Assembly: GCA_965153355.1 (NCBI GenBank)
Contig: OZ231126.1
Span: 79,608,001 to 79,672,000, forward strand
Length of the DNA: 64,000 nt
Source: Flaccisagitta enflata
Lineage: Eukaryota > Chaetognatha > Sagittoidea > Aphragmophora
Direction: 5' to 3'
Part shown: piece by piece, positions 47,664 through 56,766 of the stretch
Position numbering within the stretch: position 1 is the first letter of the stretch
Layout: every line of letters begins with the position of its first letter
Translations under genes and position numbers: made by a program
Notes under the pieces: generated by a model
Seen by the model: the letters and a program-made list of their open reading frames with translations, nothing else
Told to the model about the DNA's origin: nothing
The model's database searches: none

Positions 47664-48172
47664 TGCACTAAGACTTTACACTTCCACAGAACCACAAAGG
47701 AGAAGCACAATTTCACTTTTACTAACTAGCTAAGGGACATGGAAAGAAAAGAAGAAAATATACACAGCAAAAAAAAATCATACAAAAAATAAAACAATGC
47801 ACCAATCCAAAAATCGACAAAAAAAAGAAATATACACTATACAACGCCCAAAGAAACCATCAAAACGGGATCAAATGGTAAACTTCAAAAAACATAGGCG
47901 AAAAAATGAAATATAAAATGAGACCACAGAATTCCATGAAAACAGTCGACGAGCAATTCCAAATAAAAACCCCCCATAAGAAAGCATCATCACGCCAAGT
48001 CCCATCGCCCAATGATCATCTAAGAAAAATGTAGTGAAGCAAGAATCAACATCGTAACGACATAAACCCAGCGGCAACGCGCATCCCATGAAACGAGCAT
48101 ATCAAGAAAAAGCCAATCGCCATAAACATAAAATCGCGTCTAGAAAACAACAATCAGCGCAAAATACATCAT
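47664..48172 (-). other. BEL spacer between pol and accessory ORF
   Basis: AT-rich, about 510 nt, no ORF of note. Contains the candidate acceptor at its 3' end. Confidence 0.6.
47729..47760 (-). promoter_or_regulatory. candidate splice acceptor for the accessory ORF
   Basis: Minus strand: pyrimidine-rich TTTTCTTCTTTTCTTTCC, then ATGTCCCTTAG|CTAG, the exon starting at 47729. No ATG lies between it and the accessory ORF start at 47660. Confidence 0.45.
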
Positions 48173-50683
48173 TTATATTACATCCGCCCTAAGCGGGTCC
48201 AGCTCCAAACGAACAACTTTCGTCCTATCGCGGGAAAACACTTTCCCATTCGGCGTCCGCACAGAGACTGTCCTCACCAGATCTTGACCGTCCGTCTCGA
48301 TGACAACCCCTGTCCGCCAATCACCCCGTCGACATTGTTCATCCACCATCAATACAATGTCCCCGATCTCCAAATTCGGCTCCGACGAACGCCATTTCGG
48401 CCGCGCTTGCAGCGCCGAAATGTAATCCCGCGACCACCGGTTCCAAAACTCGTCGACCAGCGCCCTCGATTGACGCCAGCTATAACGGAGGCACACTGCA
48501 TCCGGAGGCGATGGAGGAAGAATATCACAGTCCGACGCCGCAAAAACACCGGGGCACAAAAAGTCAATCGGACGCAGCGCTTGAACTCCAGGCTCATCAG
48601 GGACGTGTGTAATCGGCCTCGAGTTCATCGCCAATTCCGCCTGTGCCAACACTGTCGTCAGCGTCTCGATGCTCAAATTGTCCAATGCCAACACAAAAGT
48701 CAAATGTTTTTTCGCAGCCTTCACGAGCCTTTCCCACACACCACCCCTGTGAGGGGATGTCGGTGGGTTGAATTTCCACTCGATCCCAAGCAGCCGCAGA
48801 TCCTCTGACGACGACGCGTTCCATGACGCCACTTCCGCCGCAATTTCCTTCTCGGCGGAAGTAAAGTTCGAGCCACAGTCCGAAAACAGGCGCCTCACCG
48901 CCCGAAAGCGTTGCAGAGCATCAATAAAGCTCGATGTGTCCATACTCCGCAACACTTCGAAATGTACCGCTCTCGTCGCCATACACGTAAAGAGAGCCAC
49001 ATTCACTTTGTGAAATGCCCTTCCAACAATTTTGCATTTCACAGGTCCAAAGCAGTCTACTCCTGTATTCTCGAAGGGCCGACAAGCTTGCGTCCTTTCC
49101 GCAGGAAGCGGCGCCATTTGCTGCGACTCCGGCGCTTTGAAGTGTCTCTGGCATCCCACGCATGCTTTTACCACGCGCGACACTACGCGGCGCCCTTTTG
49201 TAATCCAAAAGCGGCGGCGTGACTCTCCCAACACATGTTCCACGCCGGCGTGAAGGTGACATTCATGAAACAGTCTTATCAAAGCCAACACTTCATCGTC
49301 GTCATGAGGGAGTATCATCGGGTGTCTGGCGTCGTAACTCAGATCCGTCGAGTTTGTGAGACGTCCCATGCAGCGCAGTATCCCACTCGCATCGATGAAC
49401 GGGTTCAATGCCACTATCGTCGATTTCGCGTGCACTTTCTGTCTCTTTGTGGGGCCTTTTGGCGCTGCCGTTAACGCTTTCATCTCTTCACCAAAATGCC
49501 GCGATTGAATGTCCCGTATAAGAATCATTTCCGCGTCTCGCAGCTCGCGCAGTGTAGCTAACTGCGCACCGCTGCCACCGACTGCGGGGCGCCGTTTCAT
49601 CACACATTGCACTATCGTCTTTTTGAAGAGCGCGATCCGACGTACTTTCCCTGGCCACGAGGCAACACCGCAGGATATTCTCGATATCCAAGTTTCTTCC
49701 ACTGCAGGAGTCGTCACTGCCGTTGCCAGGATATGCGCTGGGAATGGTTCCGACGCGATCTGCTTTTCCGGCCATTCCGTCTCGTCTTTCCACAAAAAGT
49801 CCGGTCCATTGTGGAAACGTCGCCATTTCGGGTCACGCGCTAGAAGACCATGGGTACAGTCGTCGGCCGGGTTTTCCCCCGAAGGCACCCATCTCCACTC
49901 GGACACGCTCGTCAACGCCTGTATTTCTGAGATGCGGTTGGAAAAATAAACTTTAAATCGGGTGACTGTATCATTAAGTTGCTTAATTACACACTCAGAA
50001 TCAGTCCACATAATGATACTGTCATAACTCCCTGTTTCTTTTTCTACAGACGCTCTCATCCTTGCTGCTAATCGCGCGGCCTGCAACTCCAGCCTCGGCA
50101 TCGAATCGTGGTGCCCAGCTTCAGCGTCTTTCACCGGCACCACGTGCGCCTTCGAGCACACTATCGCTACGTGGATCTGTCCGTCCGGCGTCTTCCGGCG
50201 CACGTATATCACGACGCCGTATCCCTTACCACTCGCATCGCTGAACACCATCAATTGTTTTTCACCATCCTGAGTCTCCAGCGTTGCAGTCCATCGTTCA
50301 ATTTCAAAGTTTTTGAGAAATTTGAAATCTCCTTGCCACACAGCAAATGCCTCCAACAATGCTTCCTCAATGTTTTTCTCGTCCCATCCGATCGCGGTTT
50401 TCATCACTTGTTGCAGGATGAATCTCGCCCAAATCACGAACGGGTCCAAGAATCCGAGGGGGTCAAAGAATGACGCTATCACTTGTAGCATCTGGCGTTT
50501 CGTTTCCACTTTCATTTCCGCTTTTTCTTTTTCCGGGGCGTAAGAAAACTTGTCCGCTGAAAATGAATATCGCATCCCCAGAATTTTTCCCACATCTTCT
50601 CCGGGGGCTGCGGCGTTCCGAAAGTCTTTCATTTCCGGCGCCGGATCCGCCTCCTCCAGCACTTCCGGTTTTGATGAGCGCCA
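48173..50683 (-). CDS. BEL pol, C-terminal part: RT end, RNase H, integrase
   Basis: About 836 residues, open from the LINE junction. It begins in the reverse-transcriptase C-terminus (KILGMRYSFSADKFSYAPE, FFDPLGFLDPFVIWARFILQ). RNase H follows: VFSDASGKGYGVVIYVRR, PRLELQAARLAARM, MWTDSECVIKQL and NPADDCTHGL. The integrase has a His2-Cys2 zinc region (HECHLHAGVEHVLGESRRRF ... CVGCQRH) and core motifs VDCFGPV, SDCGSNF and GGVWERLVKAAKKHL, the D,D,E triad. The C-terminal EIGDIVLMVDE and WRTGVVIETDGQDLVRTV are typical of BEL integrases. No stops or frameshifts. It is cut from its N-terminal half by the LINE and so cannot be made as one polyprotein. Confidence 0.92.
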   Translation of the reverse strand, partial: WRSSKPEVLEEADPAPEMKDFRNAAAPGEDVGKILGMRYSFSADKFSYAPEKEKAEMKVETKRQMLQVIASFFDPLGFLDPFVIWARFILQQVMKTAIGWDEKNIEEALLEAFAVWQGDFKFLKNFEIERWTATLETQDGEKQLMVFSDASGKGYGVVIYVRRKTPDGQIHVAIVCSKAHVVPVKDAEAGHHDSMPRLELQAARLAARMRASVEKETGSYDSIIMWTDSECVIKQLNDTVTRFKVYFSNRISEIQALTSVSEWRWVPSGENPADDCTHGLLARDPKWRRFHNGPDFLWKDETEWPEKQIASEPFPAHILATAVTTPAVEETWISRISCGVASWPGKVRRIALFKKTIVQCVMKRRPAVGGSGAQLATLRELRDAEMILIRDIQSRHFGEEMKALTAAPKGPTKRQKVHAKSTIVALNPFIDASGILRCMGRLTNSTDLSYDARHPMILPHDDDEVLALIRLFHECHLHAGVEHVLGESRRRFWITKGRRVVSRVVKACVGCQRHFKAPESQQMAPLPAERTQACRPFENTGVDCFGPVKCKIVGRAFHKVNVALFTCMATRAVHFEVLRSMDTSSFIDALQRFRAVRRLFSDCGSNFTSAEKEIAAEVASWNASSSEDLRLLGIEWKFNPPTSPHRGGVWERLVKAAKKHLTFVLALDNLSIETLTTVLAQAELAMNSRPITHVPDEPGVQALRPIDFLCPGVFAASDCDILPPSPPDAVCLRYSWRQSRALVDEFWNRWSRDYISALQARPKWRSSEPNLEIGDIVLMVDEQCRRGDWRTGVVIETDGQDLVRTVSVRTPNGKVFSRDRTKVVRLELDPLRADVI

Positions 50684-50738
50684 CACAACTCTGTCTCTCC
50701 GTCAAAACGCTTTAAAAACAAGTCTAAAACCAAGCTTT

Positions 50739-50792
50739 CAGTAACAATTTTGGTATCAATCAAAGCAGTAACAATTTTGGTATCAATCAAAG
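50739..50792. repeat. 27-bp tandem duplication in the LINE 5' UTR
   Basis: CAGTAACAATTTTGGTATCA plus ATCAAAG, two identical adjacent copies. May be promoter monomers. Confidence 0.9.
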
Positions 50793-51226
50793 CAGAAAAT
50801 TCGGGGGTCTCTAATCATGAAAAAAATTTTCAAAAGAAAAACTAATTACCTCGACAATTAATTAATTTCAATTCAATTTCGTTTCCAACGTGGAAAAAAA
50901 AAGAGGACGCTCTTCCTCCACCTCCTTCCCCTCCTCATCATTTTCGCCTCCTCTCTTCTTACTCATCATCAGATTCGTCGTCGATGCCCGCATTCTTGCC
51001 TAGCAATATGATCTGATCTGACCAACAACAAGTCCGACAACCACAGTAACGTCGACGGGGATAGAGTTGCTATTTCCCGACTCTAACTCGCGACCGATGA
51101 AACATGATCAAGGACGACTAAAATTTTCGACGAACGCAGAAGTGACAACAACAACAACAACAACAACTCAAGCTGGGCGTAGTCAACGGTTCATTTGTTT
51201 TCTTTTAATCTTTCGATCCAACCAAC

Positions 51227-52054
51227 ATGGCTGTGTCGCGTGAGGAGTATCTTCGGATGAGTGATAAACAAAAGTCAATCACAATGTTTGACATGCTCGT
51301 TGGCATTGCTAATGTACAAAATGTGCACACGCAGCAGCAGAAAGAACATGCGCAGCAGCAGAAAGCTAATGCTCAAAAGCTGAATACACTGAGCAATGAT
51401 GTTGCATCGCTCAAAGATAGCACTAAACTAGTCTCTGATAGAATCCAAGCCGCAGAGGTTGAATTTCAAGCTGTCAAAGATGATATCAAAGCATTCAAAG
51501 AAGCTTGTAAAGAGAAAATTAATTCCACCCTCTCTAGTGATGCATTTCACAGAGAAATAGATGATATTGCGCGTCGCAAACGTAATATCTGCATATTTGG
51601 TCTTGAAGAAAGTACCCAACGCTCAAGGGAAGAAAAACAGCAGCATGATAAATCTGCAGTGACCAATCTGTTCAATGACATAAGTTCAAACCCAATGACC
51701 ATTACGGTCCCAAGCCCCTCGTCCAATTTCAAGATATGGAGCAGGGTTGGCCCAATTAATGAACGAAGGCCAAGGCCTTTAATTGTGGAGATGGCTTCTG
51801 AAGAAGCTAAACACAGGATGCTGAGTTCACTGAACCAACTAAAAGGAAAGCCCCAGTGGAAAGGTGTGACCCTCTCTGATGACAGAACCAAGTTACAGCG
51901 TGAAAATGACAAAAAAGTTTATGAAGAATTGAAAGCCATACAAGAAGCTAAAAATGTTGCCATGAGCGAGGAGGAAAAAAACGACTTTGTCAACATAATT
52001 GTGGGACGCCCAGGAGACTACCGGGTGAGGAAAGTGAGAAAAAGAAGGAACTAA
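51227..52054 (+). CDS. LINE ORF1 protein (RNA-binding, coiled coil)
   Basis: 275 residues, ATG in a good context (AACATGG). The N-terminal third is a Gln/Lys-rich coiled coil (QQQKEHAQQQKANAQKLNTL, then heptads to about residue 100). The C-terminal part (NICIFGLEESTQ, IWSRVGPINERRPRPLIVEM, LSSLNQLKGKPQWKGVTLSD) looks like the RRM-plus-CTD arrangement of LINE ORF1 proteins that coat the RNA as trimers. The end is basic (VRKVRKRRN). The last 100 nt overlap ORF2 in the -1 frame and contain the heptamer A AAA AAC. A frameshift there would fuse ORF1 residues to ORF2. Confidence 0.85.
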   Translation: MAVSREEYLRMSDKQKSITMFDMLVGIANVQNVHTQQQKEHAQQQKANAQKLNTLSNDVASLKDSTKLVSDRIQAAEVEFQAVKDDIKAFKEACKEKINSTLSSDAFHREIDDIARRKRNICIFGLEESTQRSREEKQQHDKSAVTNLFNDISSNPMTITVPSPSSNFKIWSRVGPINERRPRPLIVEMASEEAKHRMLSSLNQLKGKPQWKGVTLSDDRTKLQRENDKKVYEELKAIQEAKNVAMSEEEKNDFVNIIVGRPGDYRVRKVRKRRN

Positions 52055-54822
52055 AGCTCTACTATGCCAATGCTCGTAGTCTTGCTGGAAAAATCAGTGA
52101 ATTAAAAGCAGTTTTAGTAGAAACAAATTATGATGTTGTGGCAATCACAGAAACATGGACAAATGATAGCATAGAAAACTCATTTTTGATAATTGAAGGA
52201 TACAACCTACTTGTAAGAAGGGACAGACAAGACACTACTGATGGTAGAGGAGGAGGTATAATTGTTTATACAAAGAAAGAATTAAACTGTTATGAAATAC
52301 CAACTCCTCTTGATATTGTACAAGCCATTTCCCTTGGAATCAAACTGGACAAGGAAGACCTACATATGTACGTAGTGTACAGATCACCCAATTCATCGCT
52401 TGAAAATAATTCAAAAATAAACAACTTCATCAACTCAGTAGAGGACAATTCAGTCATTGTTGGAGATTTCAACTATCCCGATATAAACTGGGAACTGCTT
52501 ACTGGCACCTTACACACTCAGGAGTTTTTGGATGTGCTCTCAGAAAAACATCTTAATCAGCATGTTACATTTCCTACGCACCAAGCAGGAAATATCTTAG
52601 ACCTTGTTTTTTCAAATGTTCCAAATCTAATCCAGAGTCTCAAGGAAGCGGGAAAACTAGGTAATAGTGACCATACTGCTCTTGAGGTAGTAATCCAAGC
52701 CGATAACACTACCAAGATCCCAAAACACACTGTTTGGAATTTTGCAAAGGCACAATTTCAGGAAATGAAATACGAGCTGTACTCGATCCCTTGGAGGGAC
52801 CATTTCATAAACAATATTGAAGCTGATTGGGTTACATTTGAGGCCATATTCTCAGAAATTTGCAATAAATATGTTCCCAAAAAATCAGTGAAACAAATGA
52901 AGCGTCCAGCGTGGCTGAAACAGGAGACATTGACACTAATAAGGCAAAAAAGAGCGGCGTGGAAAAGGTATAGAGGAACAAAAAATCAAAATGATTTTCT
53001 TGTTTACAAAGTTCTTGAAAAAAAGGTTCACAAAGCTGTGAAAAAGGCCAAGCATAGACATGAAGTTAACATTGCAAAAAATGCGAAAACTAACCCAAAG
53101 CTCTTCTATGCATACTTAAACACTAAAAAAGGTAATAAAATTAGTGTTGGCCCAATTAAAGATGAGAGTGGCAACTTTTGTAACAATGATGAAGAAACGG
53201 CAAATATTCTAAATAACCATTATTCCAGAATGTTCACAGCCGAAGATCCACAATTACCTGAACAACCACCAGATCTCACTTGCACTGAAATGGATGAACC
53301 AATAATTACCCGCAGGAGGATAGTTGAGGTCCTTCAACATATGAAAAAATCATGCTCTCCAGGGCCCGATGGAATTAGCCAAAGAATCCTTGTAGAGGTG
53401 GCTGAAGAAATCAGTTACCCATTGTATTTGCTATTTAAAGAGTCACTTGATAGTGCTCAACTACCTGATGAATGGAAAGTAGCTCATGTCATACCTATAT
53501 TCAAAAAAGGTTCAAAAAGTGACCCAGCAAATTACCGACCTATATCACTGACAAGCGTTGTGGTCAAACTCCTAGAGAGAATGCTAAAAGAAAGCATCAT
53601 GTCACATCTTATTTCCAAAAAACTTATAAAACCATCCCAACATGGATTTATGCCCAAAAGGTCCACAACCACAAATTTGGTGACCTATTTAGACTATGTC
53701 ACAAAACAACTAGATTCTGGTCAATCGGTAGATATCCTTTATTTAGACTTTGCAAAAGCATTTGACAAAGTTCCACACCAGAGACTGATACAAAAGTTGA
53801 AATGTCACAAAATACACCCTAAAATTATAGCTTGGATCAGTTCATGGCTGCATAACCGAAAACAAAGGGTCTCAGTAAATGGCACCGTGTCTGAATGGAT
53901 TGATGTACTTAGTTCTGTCGTACAAGGCTCTGTACTTGGCCCAATCCTGTTCATCATCTTCATAAATGACATCGATTTATGTCTAGGTGATTTTGAAGCG
54001 TTTATGTCAAAATTTGCAGATGACACGAAAATTGCTAAAATTGTAAATGACAATTCTACTGCTGCAGAAATGCAAACAATAATAAGCAGACTCGAAGAAT
54101 GGAGCATTAAATGGGGGATGCAATTTAATGCTAGCAAGTGTCTAATCATCCATCTGGGATATCATAATCAAAAATTCCAATACCACATGGCTGGTCAAAC
54201 CATTTCCACTACTTCTGATCAAAGAGATCTTGGTATTTTGATTGATGATTCATGTAAACCAGGTTTGCAATGTGCCATTGCAGCTAAAAAAGCAAACCAA
54301 GTTCTTGGTAGAATAAATAGATCATTTTCATGCTACACCCGGGACGTCATGCTGCAAATATACAAAGTGTTTGTCCGACCTAATCTAGAATATGCTGTAT
54401 CTGCATGGTCCCCATGGCTTGCCAAAGATATAAATGTACTTGAATCTATTCAGCATAGAGCCACCAGGCGAATAAGTGATGTACATGGCTCCTACCCAGA
54501 GAGGCTACAGCAGCTTCAACTGACAACACTGCAAGAGCGACGAATTAGAGGAGATGCAATAGAAATGTTTAAGTATCTGCATGGTAACTGGGACATCGAC
54601 TTCACTACCATGTTCACCACTGACAACCCTGAAAGACAAATCACGCGTCAACAGCAATCATACATGCCAGTGAGAGTTCCTCGTGCAAGACTAGACCTTA
54701 GAAAAAACTTCTTTTGTGTAAGAGGACCCCAAATATGGAACAGTCTCCCATCTGAAATGCGACAATCAAGCTCACTCAATGCCTTCAAAAATGCTTTTGA
54801 TCAACTACCACGCAATATTTAG
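51952..54822 (+). CDS. LINE ORF2: AP endonuclease and reverse transcriptase
   Basis: The frame is open from 51952; conserved endonuclease sequence begins at about 52051 (KLYYANARSLAGKISELKA). Motifs: AITETW, RDRQDTTDGRGGGIIVY, VGDFNYPDINWELL, GNSDHTALEVV. Reverse transcriptase: SCSPGPDGISQRILVE, FKKGSKSDPANYRPISLTSV, HGFMPKRSTTTNLVTYLDYV, motif A ILYLDFAKAFDKVPHQ, motif B SSVVQGSVLGPILFIIFIND, motif C KFADDTKIAKIV. C-terminus: VRPNLEYAVSAWSPWL, ending RGPQIWNSLPSEMR in the CR1/Jockey style. There is no ATG in this frame before codon HMYVVYRSP (about 52365), inside the endonuclease; 52138 is a GTG. Translation by frameshifting from ORF1 is the simplest reading. No internal stops. Confidence 0.9.
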   Translation, partial: KCCHERGGKKRLCQHNCGTPRRLPGEESEKKKELKLYYANARSLAGKISELKAVLVETNYDVVAITETWTNDSIENSFLIIEGYNLLVRRDRQDTTDGRGGGIIVYTKKELNCYEIPTPLDIVQAISLGIKLDKEDLHMYVVYRSPNSSLENNSKINNFINSVEDNSVIVGDFNYPDINWELLTGTLHTQEFLDVLSEKHLNQHVTFPTHQAGNILDLVFSNVPNLIQSLKEAGKLGNSDHTALEVVIQADNTTKIPKHTVWNFAKAQFQEMKYELYSIPWRDHFINNIEADWVTFEAIFSEICNKYVPKKSVKQMKRPAWLKQETLTLIRQKRAAWKRYRGTKNQNDFLVYKVLEKKVHKAVKKAKHRHEVNIAKNAKTNPKLFYAYLNTKKGNKISVGPIKDESGNFCNNDEETANILNNHYSRMFTAEDPQLPEQPPDLTCTEMDEPIITRRRIVEVLQHMKKSCSPGPDGISQRILVEVAEEISYPLYLLFKESLDSAQLPDEWKVAHVIPIFKKGSKSDPANYRPISLTSVVVKLLERMLKESIMSHLISKKLIKPSQHGFMPKRSTTTNLVTYLDYVTKQLDSGQSVDILYLDFAKAFDKVPHQRLIQKLKCHKIHPKIIAWISSWLHNRKQRVSVNGTVSEWIDVLSSVVQGSVLGPILFIIFINDIDLCLGDFEAFMSKFADDTKIAKIVNDNSTAAEMQTIISRLEEWSIKWGMQFNASKCLIIHLGYHNQKFQYHMAGQTISTTSDQRDLGILIDDSCKPGLQCAIAAKKANQVLGRINRSFSCYTRDVMLQIYKVFVRPNLEYAVSAWSPWLAKDINVLESIQHRATRRISDVHGSYPERLQQLQLTTLQERRIRGDAIEMFKYLHGNWDIDFTTMFTTDNPERQITRQQQSYMPVRVPRARLDLRKNFFCVRGPQIWNSLPSEMRQSSSLNAFKNAFDQLPRNI
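51976..51982 (+). promoter_or_regulatory. candidate -1 ribosomal frameshift site A AAA AAC
   Basis: In the ORF1 frame the codons are GAA AAA AAC. A -1 slip leads directly into the ORF2 frame, which is open from 51952. A possible stem lies 26 nt downstream: CCC-A-GG (52009-52014) with CCGGG (52021-52025), one bulged A. That spacing is longer than the usual 5-9 nt. Confidence 0.6.
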
Positions 54823-55053
54823 TTTTAACCACCTAATAAGTAGTCTTTACTACTATTCCGCATCAACTTTTTTTTTCTAACCTATTTTGCAATATCTATA
54901 AGTGTTATTTTTTTTTTCCTGTCTTTTGATCAACTACCATGCAGTATTTAGTTTTCACCACCTGATAACTAGTCTATTACTATTCCGAATCAATTAGTTT
55001 TTTATTTTTTACCTATTTTGCAATATCTAAAAGTGTTTTTTTTTTTCCTGTAC
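54795..55053. repeat. 129-bp tandem duplication spanning the ORF2 stop and 3' UTR
   Basis: TTTTGATCAACTACCAYGCA starts at 54795 and again at 54924. The copies differ at several positions, and the first includes the last codons of ORF2. Confidence 0.88.
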
Positions 55054-55200
55054 AATTACGATGTTTTCATAGAGCATACGAATTACTAATTTAGCTTTAT
55101 TTTCATTTTTTTTTTTAACTTCATTTTTTAATTTTCTTTGGTGTGCATGCCGTGGGTTTCAAAGTTTTACTTTTTGATGAATACGATGGCCTTTTTAATG

Positions 55201-55251
55201 AGACTCCTAGAGTCTTCCTAAGGCTAAACAAAACTAAACTAAACTAAACTA
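55201..55251 (+). other. LINE 3' end: hairpin and AAACT tail
   Basis: AGACTC-cta-GAGTCT hairpin, then four imperfect AAACT-type units up to the BEL junction. Likely recognised by the reverse transcriptase for priming, from knowledge of CR1-type elements. Confidence 0.7.
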
Positions 55252-56763
55252 TTTGCAGAGAGTGAAGCCGCCATCCTTCATCGCCGCAGTAATCGCGATC
55301 CGGAAATCGCGCGCTATCTTCGTGTTGCGCAGGGACTTCAACAGATCGTCGACGTACAGATTGCGGTTGGACGCCTCCACTACTTGAGGACCGTACTCTC
55401 TCGCCCTCTGATTGATGTGGTACCGTTGCGTGAAGATCGCGACGAAGTTGGAACTTTTGGCGCCGAACACGTGACCCAAAAATCCATTCAATTCCGCTTC
55501 GTCCATCTCCTCCGTCGGAAACCACCAGTACGTGAAAGCGCCTTCATCTTCCTCTGCAATATAGATTTCATGGAAAAAATCTTTAATGTCAGCCCCTACC
55601 GCAACTTCACCCCCATCACGAAAGCGCATCAACACACCACGAATGTCACATGCCAATTGGGGGCCATCTAATAGACAATCATTCAAACATACACCCCCCA
55701 CGGATGCCCTACAATCATGACAGATACGAACTTGACCAGGTTTCCCTGGCTTATCTGTGACATGGATGGGGATTGTCCACTTTGGCCTGTCCGATGGCGT
55801 TGCCGCGTGTTTTTTTAGATCGAGTTTCACGACCCTGCCCTTCGCTTCGAATTGACGCATTGTTTCAAACGTGACCCTTCTCCTCTCCGGGTCCTTCCGC
55901 ATTTGCCGAGCCGTTCTCCACAAGCGGTCCAGCGCCATGCCGCTCGAATCCACTTTGTTGATCCTCTCTGCCGTCGCTTTTCTTCCGCGTTTATGGGGCA
56001 GGCTTACTCGATATCTTTCCACTGTAGTGTCCCATACAATTGATTCTTCGAGTTGCCTAAGAGCAAATCTATCCTCCACCGACATTGTTTCATCATCGTT
56101 TTTTGCTCTTTCAAATTCACTCGCAAAACATTTTTTCATCTCTTTCTCTGTGTTGGAGGGATAACTCTGAAAGGAAACATGGTTACAAACAAAACAATGC
56201 GAGTCAATGTTTTTCTTGGGGCCTATCAGACAATAGCCGAATCCCGTCTCCAACGCCACCGGAAGTGACTCGTCGCCGATGCGCCTCTCGCCGGAGCTCC
56301 ATACTCGGGCGTGTTCAGCCCCGATAATCACTCCTATTTGGTTGTCGGCGTCGTTCCCTTCCGGAAAAGCGGGAAACTCGATGTCGCTTAAGTGTTCAAT
56401 CCCCTCCACATCCGCAATTCTGGGGGGTCTGTCACCCTCTGTGGCTATTATCTCTCCAAAAATCGCATTGCTCAGCTTTAGTTCAAACCCATTTGTACCT
56501 TTCACCATCACATCCGCTACTTTCCTGACGCCTTCCACAGTTTTATCCAAGGTCGTCACTTTCATGTTCACATCTCTTCCTCCTATTCCCAAGCGCGAAC
56601 ATATCGACTCCGATACTACATTTCGGTTCGCACCACCATCGAGAAGGGCATAAGTGCCAATCTCTTCTCCATTTTCCCCCACTACGTTTAACGGTACGAT
56701 CAGACGCCATGCTCCATCATCTCCTCCGACTTTGAAAACTGAGTTTTGTTTAGGTACGGCTAG
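55252..56763 (-). CDS. BEL pol, N-terminal part: protease and reverse transcriptase
   Basis: Continues gag's frame directly after the UGA at 56764-56766, without its own ATG near the start. VFKVGGDDGAWRLIVPLNVV leads into an aspartic protease (TYALLDGGANRNVVSES, with DGG where DSG or DTG is usual). A linker and the BEL reverse transcriptase follow: RVVKLDLKKHAATPSDRPKW, VRICHDCRASVGGVCLNDCL, GADIKDFFHEIYI (first catalytic Asp) and YVDDLLKSL (55345-55356). It ends at the LINE junction just after GGFTLCK. About 504 codons with no stop other than the gag UGA. Confidence 0.92.
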
Positions 56764-56766
56764 TCA
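56760..56766 (-). promoter_or_regulatory. gag stop in readthrough context UGA CUAG
   Basis: Gag ends GGC GGA AAC GCA TGA and the next codons CTA GCC GTA CCT continue in the same frame into pol. UGA followed by CUAG is an established high-readthrough context. Readthrough would make Gag-Pol. Confidence 0.75.

Larger units (their letters stand above)
50684..55251 (+). mobile_element. CR1-like LINE, apparently full-length and intact
   Basis: 4.57 kb on the plus strand inside the BEL reverse transcriptase. 5' UTR to 51226, ORF1 51227-52054, ORF2 about 51952-54822, a 3' UTR with a 129-bp tandem duplication, a small hairpin (AGACTC cta GAGTCT, 55201-55215) and a tail of four AAACT-type units. The BEL sequence on the two sides rejoins exactly, leaving at most a 1-bp target duplication. 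A short-repeat tail instead of poly(A) and little or no target duplication are common in CR1/L2-group elements. All catalytic motifs are present, so it may be recently active. Confidence 0.88.

Noticed and set aside
52138-52140. ORF2 start at 52138
   Set aside because: The codon is GTG, and conserved endonuclease residues lie upstream in the same open frame.
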